A stretch of 64,000 nt of DNA from Hoplostethus atlanticus (taxonomy: Eukaryota; Chordata; Actinopteri; Trachichthyiformes; Trachichthyidae): NCBI GenBank assembly GCA_034670405.1, contig JAXDDX010000004.1, positions 12,021,501 through 12,085,500 of the forward strand, given 5' to 3'. This document shows, one piece after another, positions 1 to 13,200 of this stretch. The position numbers and the translations under genes were made by a program. The notes under the pieces are model-generated. The model was not told where the DNA came from, made no database searches, and saw nothing but the letters and a program-made list of their open reading frames with translations. Numbering within the stretch: position 1 is the first letter of the stretch; each line of letters opens with the position of its first letter.

Positions 1-1198
1 GCGCTATGGCCGCCGCTCCACCCCAGAGTTCATAGAGCCTATTTCAGACCAGACCGAGGTCGCCAACCCAAACCCCGTGGAGGAGGAGGATCCTGAGGTG
101 GACAACGATGACTCTGCTGTTCCCAGGAAGCGTGAGGTAAGACTCTGGCACCACTCTGGACATCCAGACACAAGAATGCCGCCCTTATCTCCTACTGTCC
201 TTGAATGCACCGTGCTTCTCAGCAGCTAGGGACTGGTGGCAAGGTGTTATTCTTAGCTAATCTGCTTAGTGGCATGCAAGGCAGATCCTGAAATGTAATA
301 GACACTCCATGCAGGTTTGACAAGGCTGCTCATTGCATAACACCACAGTGCTGTCTGTAAATAACAATGATCACTGTTCAACAGGCCTCAGGTAGTCAAT
401 GTACAATGTTGTCGGTTTAACGTGGCATGATGAGATAAATAACGTTGTACGGTGTTGAGTGAACTTTGCCCTCCATGTTAACCCCGGAAATGATGTGGCG
501 GTCGAGGCAACAGTGCAGTGAAGTCACATCACCACGCCCAGGCAGAGGCAGACCAGGAAGAGGCTCATTGTCGCGTCAACACAATTCCTCTTGTTAGTGC
601 AGTGTGGGTTGAGGTGTTGAGGTGATTTCTCTTCTCTCTCCTGTTAGTGTGTCTCTTCAGCTGAGGTTTGTGAGGTTTTTAAATGTGTCGTGCTTCTGTG
701 TCCAAGGTTTGTCAGTCACTCCACATGGTGCCCTGGTCAGCAGCTTGATCTTCCAGATCCTTTCCTTGGATAATCCTGCTGTAGAGTTATTAGGCATAAA
801 TACTGAGGTCTTAGAGTTTATGTCCTCTTGGTCTACACTCACTTTTCTGAGCATCCATAGCCTACAATGGAAATCAGGGTGGGAAACTGAACCCCAGTCA
901 CCAGTGGTCGGTTTATCCCCTTTATCAGACACTTTGGACAACAAACTATTATTCAATGGTCCTATTCTATGTATCTAGTTGGCTGGTAAAGGTGTGAAAG
1001 TGGCCAGTGAATGTTTGGTAAATGCTGGACAAGCTCGATGGAAACTTTTCCCCTTTGAAAGTGTCCTTGAGCATGAATGTATGTGAGGCGTCAAGATTAA
1101 TGCTGACAAACAAAAGTGCCCAACTGGTCACCGAAACGGCACAATGATGACGGGCTCTGCCTCTGCATGGATGGATGTGTTGATATTCTGTGTATTGT

Positions 1199-1268
<70 letters not shown>

Positions 1269-4200
1269 CCCCTCCAGATGCGAGCACCAAGGCAAACGCT
1301 ATTTGAGACACTGAACTGAAGCGTGTCTCGGTATTGACTAATCTAGATTGCAACAATGCTACAATGTCCGGCCTGGGGACCAGATGGGGCCGGGTCAGGG
1401 GGTCCGCCAGGGAGGCTGGAGGCTCGGGGGGGCTTTGGGAGGAGGAGTGACAAGGGGTCTGACAGAGGAACAATGAGCCCCCACTGCCCCTCCCTCTTGG
1501 ATGCCTATACACCCTGCATCCAAGAACCCACTTGCAGAATCCCATCTGTTCTTCATTCCCTCACTGTTTGCCTCCCAGACAATAGATCGGGGTGGATCAC
1601 AGTGGATCACACCCCGCTAAGCCCCTCCTCCTTTCATATTTCTAGACAAGCACAAAAACTAAGGCGAACTCAGTTAAGAGGCCAGTTGGCTTTACGTGTT
1701 TGACTGATGGATGCAAGAAGCAATTTTTCAACATTTGTTTCATCTCTTCTTATTGATCCAGTATAAGTTGTTAGTTTGAAGAGCACCAACATGTTAGAGA
1801 CTAGAATAATAAAGAAACGTGCTTCTGTCTGTTATTATCACGTTCCTGGTGTGAGCCCCGACCCTCCCTGGGGCCCGTGCCATCACAATAGCCCTCTTGT
1901 GCTTTTGTCAGATACCCCAACCCCCCCGCACTCTGCCTGAACCTCGGCTAGTTTAACAACATGTTTAGTTTTAAAAACAGCTGATTGTCACATGAGACAA
2001 AATGGGTTGTCCTGCCTGCAGGTTCTTATTGTGATTTTCCCACAGATGAGTTTTATATTTTGATCATTTTATGATTGCAGCTAGAGATGGATTTCATTGG
2101 AGTTAGTATATGATTGTTACACCGTTTTAAAGTCATTATTTGTTTACAGGCTCTCCATCATATTAATCTCATGTTTTCTGTGTTGGTTTTCCCCCCACAG
2201 CGCTGGAATGTCCACGAAACGAGCACAGAGGAGTACGAGGCAGAAGGTACGTCGAGTGTCAATGTTTTCACAAAAATTCACTTCATGGATGTTTGTCTGC
2301 ACTATGATGACGTTGTGCTATCCCGTGCGTAGGCCAGATGCACCTCTGGAACCCCGACGAGCCGAGCACCCCCCGGGGCTCCGTCGCTCCGCTGTCGGAC
2401 CGCCTGGAGGAGAGGCTGCGTGAAGCCTGTGATGAGCTGGCGGTGCCGTGGGACGGATGTGCCAGTCGGCCCGAGCTCCTCGCTCTCTGTGAACATCTGG
2501 GCCTGGAGGTGAGTTGAAGAGCCAGACGGTACCGCTACGCTTCATTTCAATGCAGTGTTTGACATCTGACCATAAATACTGAATTTATTTTCTGAAGTCA
2601 CGTTGCTGTACATTCACACATTATACATCTTCTGTGGCTATATGTGTTTTTCATGTATATGTGTGCAACATGTAGTGTTTTTAAACATCAATATGTCATC
2701 GTCATCAACAAATGAGACCATGGTTGAGATGATTTGTAGCCTCTAGCCTTCTCAAAATGAATACCACATTTCCCATAAACCCCTTTGCTTCCTGTTGCAA
2801 AGAGGAAGTTGCTCGTTTGCACAGTTTGTCTGGGTTGCATCCAGTCTATGTAGAATCCCAATCACGATGTTTGTGTATCCGGTCCTGGGAGGATCAAATG
2901 CTAAAAAATGCATTGAAACATTTAAAGTGTAAAAACAATGAATGGTCACTACTACTTTAGAAAGTCCCCTCATGGAGAGTCAGATGTGGAGCAAGTCTTC
3001 AGCCTAATAACTCATTTCTGTTTCAGATAAAGGGGGATGTACTCCAGAGTGGTGATGGAGTAATGAACGTGCAGGAGTTTGTTTCCAGGGTTGTGAGCCA
3101 CAGCAAACCCCCTACACCGTCCGCCTCCACGCCTTACAGACAGCTTAAAAGACACCACTCCACTCAGGTAAGACAACTCTGTATTTTAGAGCGATTTGAA
3201 AGCTGGATATAGGGAGTTTTGTAAATAAAGTCTCATATTTCTGTTTATTCCTCTACATATTTGTATTTCTTCAGTGTTGAGACAATAATTTCTTGTCCTT
3301 ACAGCCATTTGATGAGGGAGGGCGAAGGATAGCCACCGCCTCTGCCATGACCAGCACCATAGGCATGCGTCTCTTCTCCACCCTTGACGATGGGAGTGGT
3401 TACACTCCAGTCGAATACATCCTGGATGCCTGGATGGAGGAGGGCATTGAAAATAGCACTGAGATCCTGCAGGTACCGTACTGTCATTTTCTTTTCAGAC
3501 TGACTGGAACCATTGAATGCTGTAAAAAGTTTATTTGCACGTGTAAAAAAAAAAAAAAAACACAAGAAGAAGAGAAAAATCATGACAGTCAAAATCAGAA
3601 CTACCTGCTATTTCTTGCAGGCCTTGGATTTCAGCTTAGATGGAAAGCTGAACCTCGGTGAGCTCACCGTGGCCCTCGAGAATGAGCTGCTGGTTACCAA
3701 GAATGGGATCCACCAAGCAGCACTGGCGAGCTTCAAAGCGGAGATCAGATATCTCCTGTGAGTATATGAGTCAGAACTGCAGTGCAACTCAGTCACAGCT
3801 GAATACCTGTCCGCTGTATTTGTATTTATTGTGTAGATTGTGTAGAAAAATACACCCACATGCTGGATTGTTGATTGGGTTTGTATTTTATTGTCTTATA
3901 ACTAGCTTATGGCATGGTTTTTGAATGCAAACTGTGTCTTTGACTCTGTGAGTGAATGAACGTTCCCGTTGTTTCGTTCGTCAGGGAGCGTGTAGACCGA
4001 GAACTCAGGGAGAAAGAGAAAATCCGTTCTGACCTGGAAAAAGCAGAGAAGCTGAAAAGTCAGCTTGCCACGGAGGTGGACGAGCATCACTCTGCCATCG
4101 AGCGCACCAACAACCTCAATCTCAGGTAACTCTTCATCATCTCTTCGGTCATCTTCCCCCTTTATCCTTTCAGCCCTCTGTCCCCCCCCGTTCCACTCAA

Positions 4201-7200
4201 TGCGCTGACTGTACAAAATATTTGGGCTACCGTTGTAACATTCAGTTGCAAGGCCTAAAGTTACCATGTGTAACTTTTCTCCTTGAAGAAGCAAAGTGCC
4301 TAAACCTAGTTGGTCGAGTGCCCATCCCAGCACGTCCACCTTGAAACAGCTTCTAACCTGAGGCTGAGGTAACCGGCATCTGTAAAAGCCATCATAGATG
4401 TTGAAGAAGCAACGGCGGACGTAACCAATCTGTCATTAAATAAAGCAATGCTGTTGTTCACCGTGTTTTTGAATGGGTCTTGTCTGCTGCACATTTATCT
4501 TCTGTTCTGCAGCAGATTTAGCTTTGCAGTACTTATTACTTATCTATTGTTGTTGTTGCGCTGTAGCCGCTAGCCTCACCTTGTTAGCCCACAACCCATC
4601 TCACTGCTGACCACACCCACAGCAAATGGCATATGCCCCAAAATGTCCCCAACATGATTGAAAAACCACTTTCAGGCAACGGAGGGGATTTAGGCATGAA
4701 CACACGGGGTTACAGACAGACACTGACCTGTAATGTGCAATATATCCTCTTCATTTATTATTTCAAGGTCAAATAGTTTCATATTGCAGCTTTAAAATTC
4801 CTTTTTGAACCCATCTGCTCTCCTTCATTTGGGAGTGCTGGTGGTCTTAATATTTGATATAGTATATGTTCTTTTCATGTGCTTACCTTGCATTATTCTG
4901 TCTATAGTATGTAACTGTTATGCTCTGTATCCTCTATAGGAAGCTTGAGCAGGACCACAAAGAGAAGCTGGCAGCGGTGAGGATGGAGCTGATCGAAGAG
5001 ATGGACCAGATCCAGCAGCAGGCGGGCCTACAGCATGAGGAGCTGGAGGCCGAGATGGAGAAGATCAGGGAGGACGAATCCTTTCTCAGAGACCACCTGT
5101 CCATCTCTGTGAAGGTACCAGACGAACACACACAAACACACACAAGCTACCGGCCTCATTCAATATCTGTTTGTGGTGTTTTTGTTCCCTCTAGCTTTTA
5201 CCTGTTTTTAAAACTTTACTTAAATAAAACACTGTATAAATAAATTTGACGTGTCTTGACACTTCTCACTAAACTTTACATTATCTTCCACTAAGTCTAA
5301 TAGAAGAAATGATAGGCTATGTATACACTCGCTCATTGTCATTGGTTTTTGTGTCGCTCAGGAAAATAGACGTCTTGAAATGGAGTTGCTGGACAGCAAT
5401 GAGAGAGTAGTGGAGGCACAGAGCCAAATCGCTAAACTCCAGACGGGCTTGGACAACGTTCTGAAAGAAAAGGTACCAAGACATTATGTGGTGCCGGCCA
5501 GGTTGGGTGTCGGTAGCTCCTCCTGTCTGTTCAGTCATTTCAGTCCTCTTCAACCCGTTACTGTTTTCATGTGCTTCTGTTCTGATCATATTCTGTAAAC
5601 ATCATAATTGTCATCATTTGATTGATAATTGATAACTGATCGTGTCATAAATCTGATTGTCTACCAGCGTGTCCCACTTAGGCCTGATAAAGGGCTATAT
5701 AAATAAACTTGACCTGACATGTGACTGTTTAGAAGGTGATTTTTGGCTGTATCACATGTTACGTACAATCATTATGTTATTATACTGTACTGGCACTTAT
5801 CTTTGTTCTTTGCCTTCATTTAAGAAAATGGGATTTGTGGATTTCATGAATACTGGTTTCTGTATTGTTGCTCATTGTAAGTCTGTCTTGATAAGAGAGT
5901 CAGCTTCATGCATACATTGGAAATGATTTTATGTTCTTCAGTTTGGAGACTTGGACCCTGGCAGTGCAGACTTCTTCATCCAAGAGGAACGTATCAAACA
6001 GCTACGCAGCAGCTATGAGGCGCAGTGCAGGGTAATTGCAATGAAAAAGTGTTTTAGAAATATAAAATGTATATAAATAAATGTTTTTATTTTGCTTGCA
6101 TGCCCTAATATGATGGAACATGTAAGATGAGGTGAAGATTATCAGTTTTAGAGACGGGGGTTCTCTATATTTGAGATATTTTGAAAGATGAACTTCAAGT
6201 TATAAATAAATATAGTGTTTTGGAAGAACTGTCATATGTGCACAATTCATAGTATTCTAACTTGGCAGGAACTGCAAGATCGTATTGATGAGCTGCAGTC
6301 AGAGCTGCAGGAGTTTCACATTCTCGGTCGAGCTCATCAGCCCTGCAACAAGCCCCTCTCCGAGGAGATGGAGAGCAAGAGCCCTGGCATGGAGTCTGAC
6401 CCAGGTCGGTCTGACGGTTATTTATGCCACACAAGTGCAATACAGAAATCACTGGAGAATTCATTACAGTGCACCAACCACATGCATTCATGGAAACACT
6501 TGGTACATAGACGTTTTGCACAGAAACAAGTGTCACCAGCCAACTTCTAACTTTTTTTCTTCTTCTTTTTTTCTAGGTTTAGGCTCAGAGGAGGGTCAGC
6601 CATTCAATATGAGCCTCGAGGCAGAGATGATGCTGGAGCAACTGAAGGAGCGGCACCTTCGGGAAATGGAGGATTTACAAACTCAGCTGGAGAGCAAGGT
6701 GAGTCTAGCAGATCCATTGTGTTTCCCTGCAGTCAGAATCCTTAATATATGTTTTTATATTTTAGTAGTTAAACCACAGAACCAGTATTCACGTTAAAGT
6801 TATCCATCCAAGCCACCACCATTTGGGGGAAGATTTGGTAGGGGTGTATTGTTAGTTTGTTGGTGAATTACCAGGGACCCGTGGGTGTTCATGTGTAATG
6901 TACAACAATCTCCTATCAATTAACACCGAGTAAGCATATAAAACTTAATGTTTGATTGTCTCCTTCATATCATCACAGATCAGTGAATTTGATAAGATGG
7001 TAGAAGAGCAGAGGGCGATCCATGAGGAACAGAAGGCCGCCATATCCCTCCAATACCAGGAAGAGGTTCAGGCGTTAAGGGAGGAGATGGCCAGCGCTCA
7101 GGGCCACGCACAGGAGCTCCAGAACCAGCTACAGCAGGTGGAGCTGGAGCGCGCCTGTCTGGAGCGAAGGCAGGCCGGGGAGATGGAAGAGCTCCAGAAC

Positions 7201-10200
7201 CAGCAAGAAGAGGAAGTGGGAACCCTGAGGCAACAACTGCTGGAGGCCCACACCCATGCTGCAGACCTGGAGGACCAACTGAAGACCCTTGAAGCACAGC
7301 AGGCTGAGACTGAAGTGAACCTGGACACCGAGATGGAGGAGCTGAAGAAACTGCATGTCCTGGAGATGAAGAAACTAGGAGAGCAGAAAGAGCTGTTCGA
7401 AGCCAGACTGGAGGAGGAGAGAATGGGACTGCAGGTAGAGAGGGATGAATTGGAGAAGAGATTGTTAGAGGGTTGGGAAAGAGAGAAGGAACAATTACAA
7501 CAAAGTCATGAGGATGAATTGAGTGCTAGACTAGAGGAGGTGAGAGTGAGGTTTGAAGAAGAGCGTGATGAGCTAGTGAAGAGACTGACAGAGGAGTGGC
7601 AGAGAGAGAAGGCTCAGCTAGATGAGCAGAGTAACAAGTCTCTGCAGGCGGTGCTAGAGGAAGAGATGTTGAGGCTTGTCAAAGAACAGGAAGAGAAGGA
7701 GAGCAAGTTCAGGCAGCAGTGGGAGATTGAACGAGCTCAGCTTCAGGAGTGTCACGAAGATGCTCTACTCACCAGAGTAGTCGAAGAAAGGTTGCAGTTG
7801 CAAGCACAGCATGAGCAGAGGGAGAAAAGGCTGAAGGAGGAGTGGGAGAGGGGAAAATTGCAACTGGAGGAGGATTATGAGGGGATGCTCGGGGAGAGAC
7901 TGAACGAAGAAAGGGAGAAGTTTGAAGCTGAGAAAGAGGAGGTGGAGAAGAGACTGGAACAGCTAATGGAGGAGGAGAAAGGTTCGTCTGGAGGAGAGCC
8001 ATAGGGAGGCCATGCAAGAGCTGACTGGCAAGCACAGCGAGGAGAGGGAGAGACTCGGCAGTACGTTGGACAAACTACGAGATGACATCGCTCAGGAGAG
8101 GTGAGACGCTTGACTTTTGAGGGATGCAAGCATTTATTGCTGTTAATTTTATTGTGTTCATGTCCCACTAACATCTTTACTAATTAAACGGACCTTGTCT
8201 CTCAAGGTGCCTCTAAGATGGGTCAAATGTTAATTCAAGGAAAGTTTGATTTAGGAGAGTAAAGATCTGTTGTACTGTTAAGCATTAGGTACTGTTGCCA
8301 TAACCATGATTGATTAACCATGTACAGGAGGGAACTCGAGATCCACATCACACAGAGAATCAAGGAAGTGGAAGATCGTTTCTCAGGTGACCAGGAGTCT
8401 GTTGCGATGCGTTTTCAGGCCGATGTGTTTAAACTCGAACAGCACTACCAAAATGAGCTGAAGGCTCTTTCTGAAAGCCACGCCAAGCAGAAACTTAAAT
8501 GGGAGGCAGAGACGGAGAAGGCCCTTGAGGAGGCCAAGGAACAAAGAAGAATGATGCAGGAGCAAGAAAGCGACAGCCTTAATCAGGAATGGGCAAAAGA
8601 AAAACTGGAGCTAGAAAGGAGTCACAAGGAAGAAATGGAAGCACTGGTGACAAAGAACCAGGAAGTGCAAAAGGAGCTGGATGACTTTGTTAGTTCAGCC
8701 CAGACCAAAGAGATAGAGCTGAGTAGGCACCTAAACGATCTCCACAACAGGCTTCAGGACAGCCTAGAGACCAAAGATGAACTTCTGGCCATGTCTGAGA
8801 GGAAAGCGCTTGAGATTGAGCTTCTGCTAAATGAAGCTGTGAATGATTTTAAACAGGAGAGGGCAGAATTTCAGGACAGCTTGTCAGAACTTGAGGCAAA
8901 ATACAGTGACGTGCTTTCCATGTCTGAGAGGCAGATTGAAGAGAGGATTGAACTGTTAACTGAATGTGATGATTTAAAGATGAAGATTGAAGAGCTGGAG
9001 ATGCTCCTTAAACAGGCAGAAGTGGACTTTGAGCTTGACAGGCAAGAACTACAGGAAAATATATCCATTCTTGAGGAAAAGTTAAAGCATAATCTTTCTT
9101 GCTGCGAGTCACAAGAGAATGAGAGAGTAGAGCTTATAGCAGAGAGAGACCTGCTCAGTATCAGAATTGAGGAGGTAGAGATGGAACTCAATCAGCTTTT
9201 AGCATCTGCAGAAATAGCTGAGAAAAAAGAAATGGAAGAATCAAATGAAATAGAGGAAAAAGCTGGCAAATGTATTTCTTTTGCTGGTGAGCATCCGGAA
9301 ATGTATTCAAACGCGATTGAAATTTGTGGTTATGATAAATCAGTAGTTATCCCAGAAGACTACAATGTTGATTTTGCATTTGTAGTTCCTTTGGACCAGG
9401 TCCTGGAGGTGGAGATCATCACTAAACCATTTAATGGATGTGAAATTTGTCCCAATAATGATATTTATATCGAATCTAATTGGGAATCGGCACCCAACCT
9501 CAGTTTTCCAGTTGAAGCATCATCCCTGGTGTCACAAAATGACGATATAGAGATGGTAACAGAGACCCCTGATGCAATGGAAGGATGTCCTGAAAACACT
9601 GATTGTGCTGATGAGGAATGTGATAACGAAGCGCCTGCTGCCAATGATGATGACAACATGCTGGAGACTGATGCCGTTGAGGACCAAGAACAAGAGGGTG
9701 ATGTTGTTAAGGATTATAAGATGGCTAAGAATCCCACATGCCTTGAAAACATCAATGTTAGTGGTGAGGAATGTGACGATCAAGTTGTTCCAGAAGATTG
9801 CCAAGTTGGAGAATCTTCAAGCCCTAAAGATCAGACACAAGCTAAAGATAAAACTGAAGAAGACTCGTGTCCCCCTGAATTGGCACCCTCTGATGACTAT
9901 GTCCCAGAATTCCTAGCTCCAGATGGGAATCAGTACGGTAATGCTGTAGATGAGAGGACTGTTGTTGAAAATGCCTCATCACCTGAGGCGTTAGAACATG
10001 AGGATACTGGTGAAAATGCAACAGATTGTGAGAACAGTGTAGCTCTTGAATCATGTGAAGAGGAGAAGAAACCTCAAGATGTCCTGGTTTTGGAAAATGA
10101 AAGCCATTCCCATGAAGAGGAGCAGTGTTATGAGATTGTGGTTGGTCCCTTAGCCCTGGTTGAGGTAGGTGGAACTGATGAACTGATGCAGGAGGTTAGT

Positions 10201-13200
10201 TGTTTACCAAATGACGCCCTCGGTCATGGACAGGAAGTTGAAGTATTTCTTCTAGAGAGTCAACAGACAACCATTGAAACTAATGATGACCAAAGTGACT
10301 GTGTCCATGATTCTCTGGAACCTCAGGACCAAAATGGTCATTGTGAGGACCAGGACTGCTCGCTCCTTAAATTACAGGCCCTGTATAGCAATGCTACAGA
10401 TGAGAACATTCTCTTACAAGAGAAGATTTCTCTGCTTCAGCAGAAGACTGACACACTAGAGAAATGTTTTGCTCACAATAATGAAAAGATAGAAGCTGGC
10501 CACCGAACATTGGTGGAAAACTATAACCTCAAAGTTAAAATGCTATTTTTAATGGAGCAAGTCAAAGAACTGGAGATGGAGGCCTTAGAGATGACAGGTC
10601 TTCAGTTTAGATATGAAGATTGCATCTGTGAAAATGCCGAGCTGAAGGACCAAAACAGTGAACTTGAAAAAAGGGTATGGGGCCTTGAAAGCAGGATGCA
10701 CCTTGTCCACGATTTCCAAGATCAACAAATTGCACTGGTGGATGAGATTGCCAGGACGCGAGAGGAAAACACTAAGCTGTCGGAGTTGGTCAGTGAATTG
10801 GAGCGGCGGGATGAGATTATTTTGGCCATGTATCCAGATGCTCGGTCCTCTGAGACCACCACAGAGGAGTCTTTCCAGGATCTGAACATCCAGCTGGAGT
10901 CTGGGATTCAGGCAGTGACTGACCTGGACGACCCCTGCATGGAGTTGGAGGAGCAGAACACCAAACTTCGCAGAGCCATCACAGAGCTGCAAGACAAGTC
11001 ACTGACATTAAATGAAAGGATGCAGGCCCATAGGTAACTTGGAAGAAAACTAGGATCCCATCCATCCTTGTCTGCAGCGGCTTCTGTTATCCCATCCCTC
11101 TTGTTGTGTTTTGCATTTCAATAGCACTCCTTCTGTTCCCAAGCACAGCATAGTGCTGTTGTTGTCCTACCTGTGATTAGGCACCTGAAACCTTTTGTGT
11201 GATGCAACTCTTGTGGCTGAGCTGCTTCGATCCCTGTAGTTCTCCCTTGTAAAGCAAGAACATGTTCATGGGGTCTAGTCTGTGAAGTAGGTCGCCTTCA
11301 TCCTTGGATGTATTAGAATACTTTCAGCATCTATCAAAGAATTTCTTACCATGTTTACTCTAATGTTTCCAGATTTCCCATTAAATGTGAAGTATAAATT
11401 GAGTTTTATGGAGTATGAATTTCTTTATCTGACATTTTCCTGCGTCATTCTTCTGGATATAGATCAGAGGCCAGTCGTCTTGCAGAAGAAAACCTCATCC
11501 TCAGCCGTAAGATTGCTGCATTGAAGGAAGAGGACTTAAAAGAGGCCCAAGAAGACTTGCTGTAGGAAGCAACATATTGAAATTGTAAAATATAATTTCC
11601 ATTCATTTTTTTTTTTGTCTTGTAAGTTGACTGTTTTGTTAATCTTGTAATTTTAGACAGAAGCTGGAGCACTTCAGAAAAGAGAAGATCACAGCTCAAA
11701 AGATATCGGAGAATTTCAAGAAACAGGTAAAGGTTCTAACTTCCCTGTGATGTGTTTCATCTAGTCTATATATCTATATATGGGTGCGGCACATTCCTCT
11801 TGAATTTGACCTGACGAAGACCCTTGGTCAGTTTGCCCAATAAAGTTGTCTTTCCTTTTTCCACTTGATAAATAAACCAGAAACCTTTTTGCTTTTCACA
11901 CCAATTATTTCCCCCCCGTTTTAAAGTGTTTAAGACTTCATTGCATCTGATCCTCTGTAGATTTCAGAGCTGCATCTTCAGAGCCAGCAATTAGAGGATG
12001 AGAATCGTCTGCTGTCAGAAAAAAATACCCAGAGTGCTGCCAATGTGGAGGAGCTGAGCCAACAGCTGGAAGAACTGATAAAGGAGAAGGAGAGGCGAGA
12101 GGCGGTGCCTACTTCAAAAACTACTCAGGTAAAACGATATTTAATGAAAGGCTGATGATTGTCCTGGTGTGGTGGTGGTGGTCATGGTGGGCAGTTAATT
12201 AGTGGTTGTTCTGTGTTAGATGGAGGCAGAGTTGACCAAAACTCTGGAGGGCACCGCACAGCTTGAGGAGAGGAATGCCCAACTAGCACAGCAGCTCTCT
12301 GGCCTCAGAGAGAAGGTGAGCGCCATTGACCTCATACATCAATGTATGGTCCATATGAATGGGGGGAGAATGGTTAAAGAAATGGTTAAAGAAATGGTAA
12401 AGAAGCATTTTTAAGCCTTGAGACAACTGAGATTGTGCAAAAGGAGGTGCAACTCAATAAAAAGAAGATGGTCTTAATATTTTGTATGCTCTGTGTGTTC
12501 TACTGCTAGCAGTACAGGTATATTCTGGATTTCTTTCATACAACTAGTCTTTGTCTTGTTGGCGTTAGGTGGCCAAGGTAGACACTATGGAGAGTCAGCT
12601 CAGCTACCTGTTGCAGGAGCGTAAGAGTGTGGATAAGGAGATCCAGGGCCTGCGCAGCCAGCTAGCCAAAGCTCAGGACAGGGTAAGCGTTTTCTGCAAC
12701 CTACTGAGTACTTCTCATTGTTCTTCAGCCTTTAATTAACCCAGGAGGTCAATTAATAACACATGCCTGTTTTCACATTCCTGGAAATAAATTACAGAAC
12801 ATCTGCCATTAAGTGGACGCTTTAATGCAAAGCCACCTCTGTAGTACCATAAGTGTCTTTTCTGCTGTAGGTCAAGACAGTGGATGAAACTCTTCAGGCT
12901 GTCAACCTTCAGAGTGCTCGTCTTAAGTCAGACCTTCGCGGGTCACAGCAAGAGAGGGATGCCCTCAAACATGAAGTTATAGCATTACACAAACAGCTGC
13001 AGAATGCCAATGACAAAGTAAGCCATTTATGATCTGTGTCACTTAACAGACATTGACAAAATAATGGTACATCATGGTGCAAAAGCATGAGCAGCACAAT
13101 GATTGGCTTTTAAGTAATGTCGATGTTTGAAGCTGTTAAAATGTCTTAACAACAAAGCACACAACACCCTTGAATTACGCATCTATCTTCAGTTTCGATT

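Noticed and set aside
967-1545. 192-codon minus-strand open frame with a Cys-Val run
   Set aside because: Created by the CA microsatellite within a nin intron; no domain or splice support.
7982-8004. A 23-bp 'intron' (gttcgt...atag) that could rescue the nin frame
   Set aside because: Too short for splicing, and removing 23 bases gives the wrong frame; a one-base indel fits repeat length and phase.
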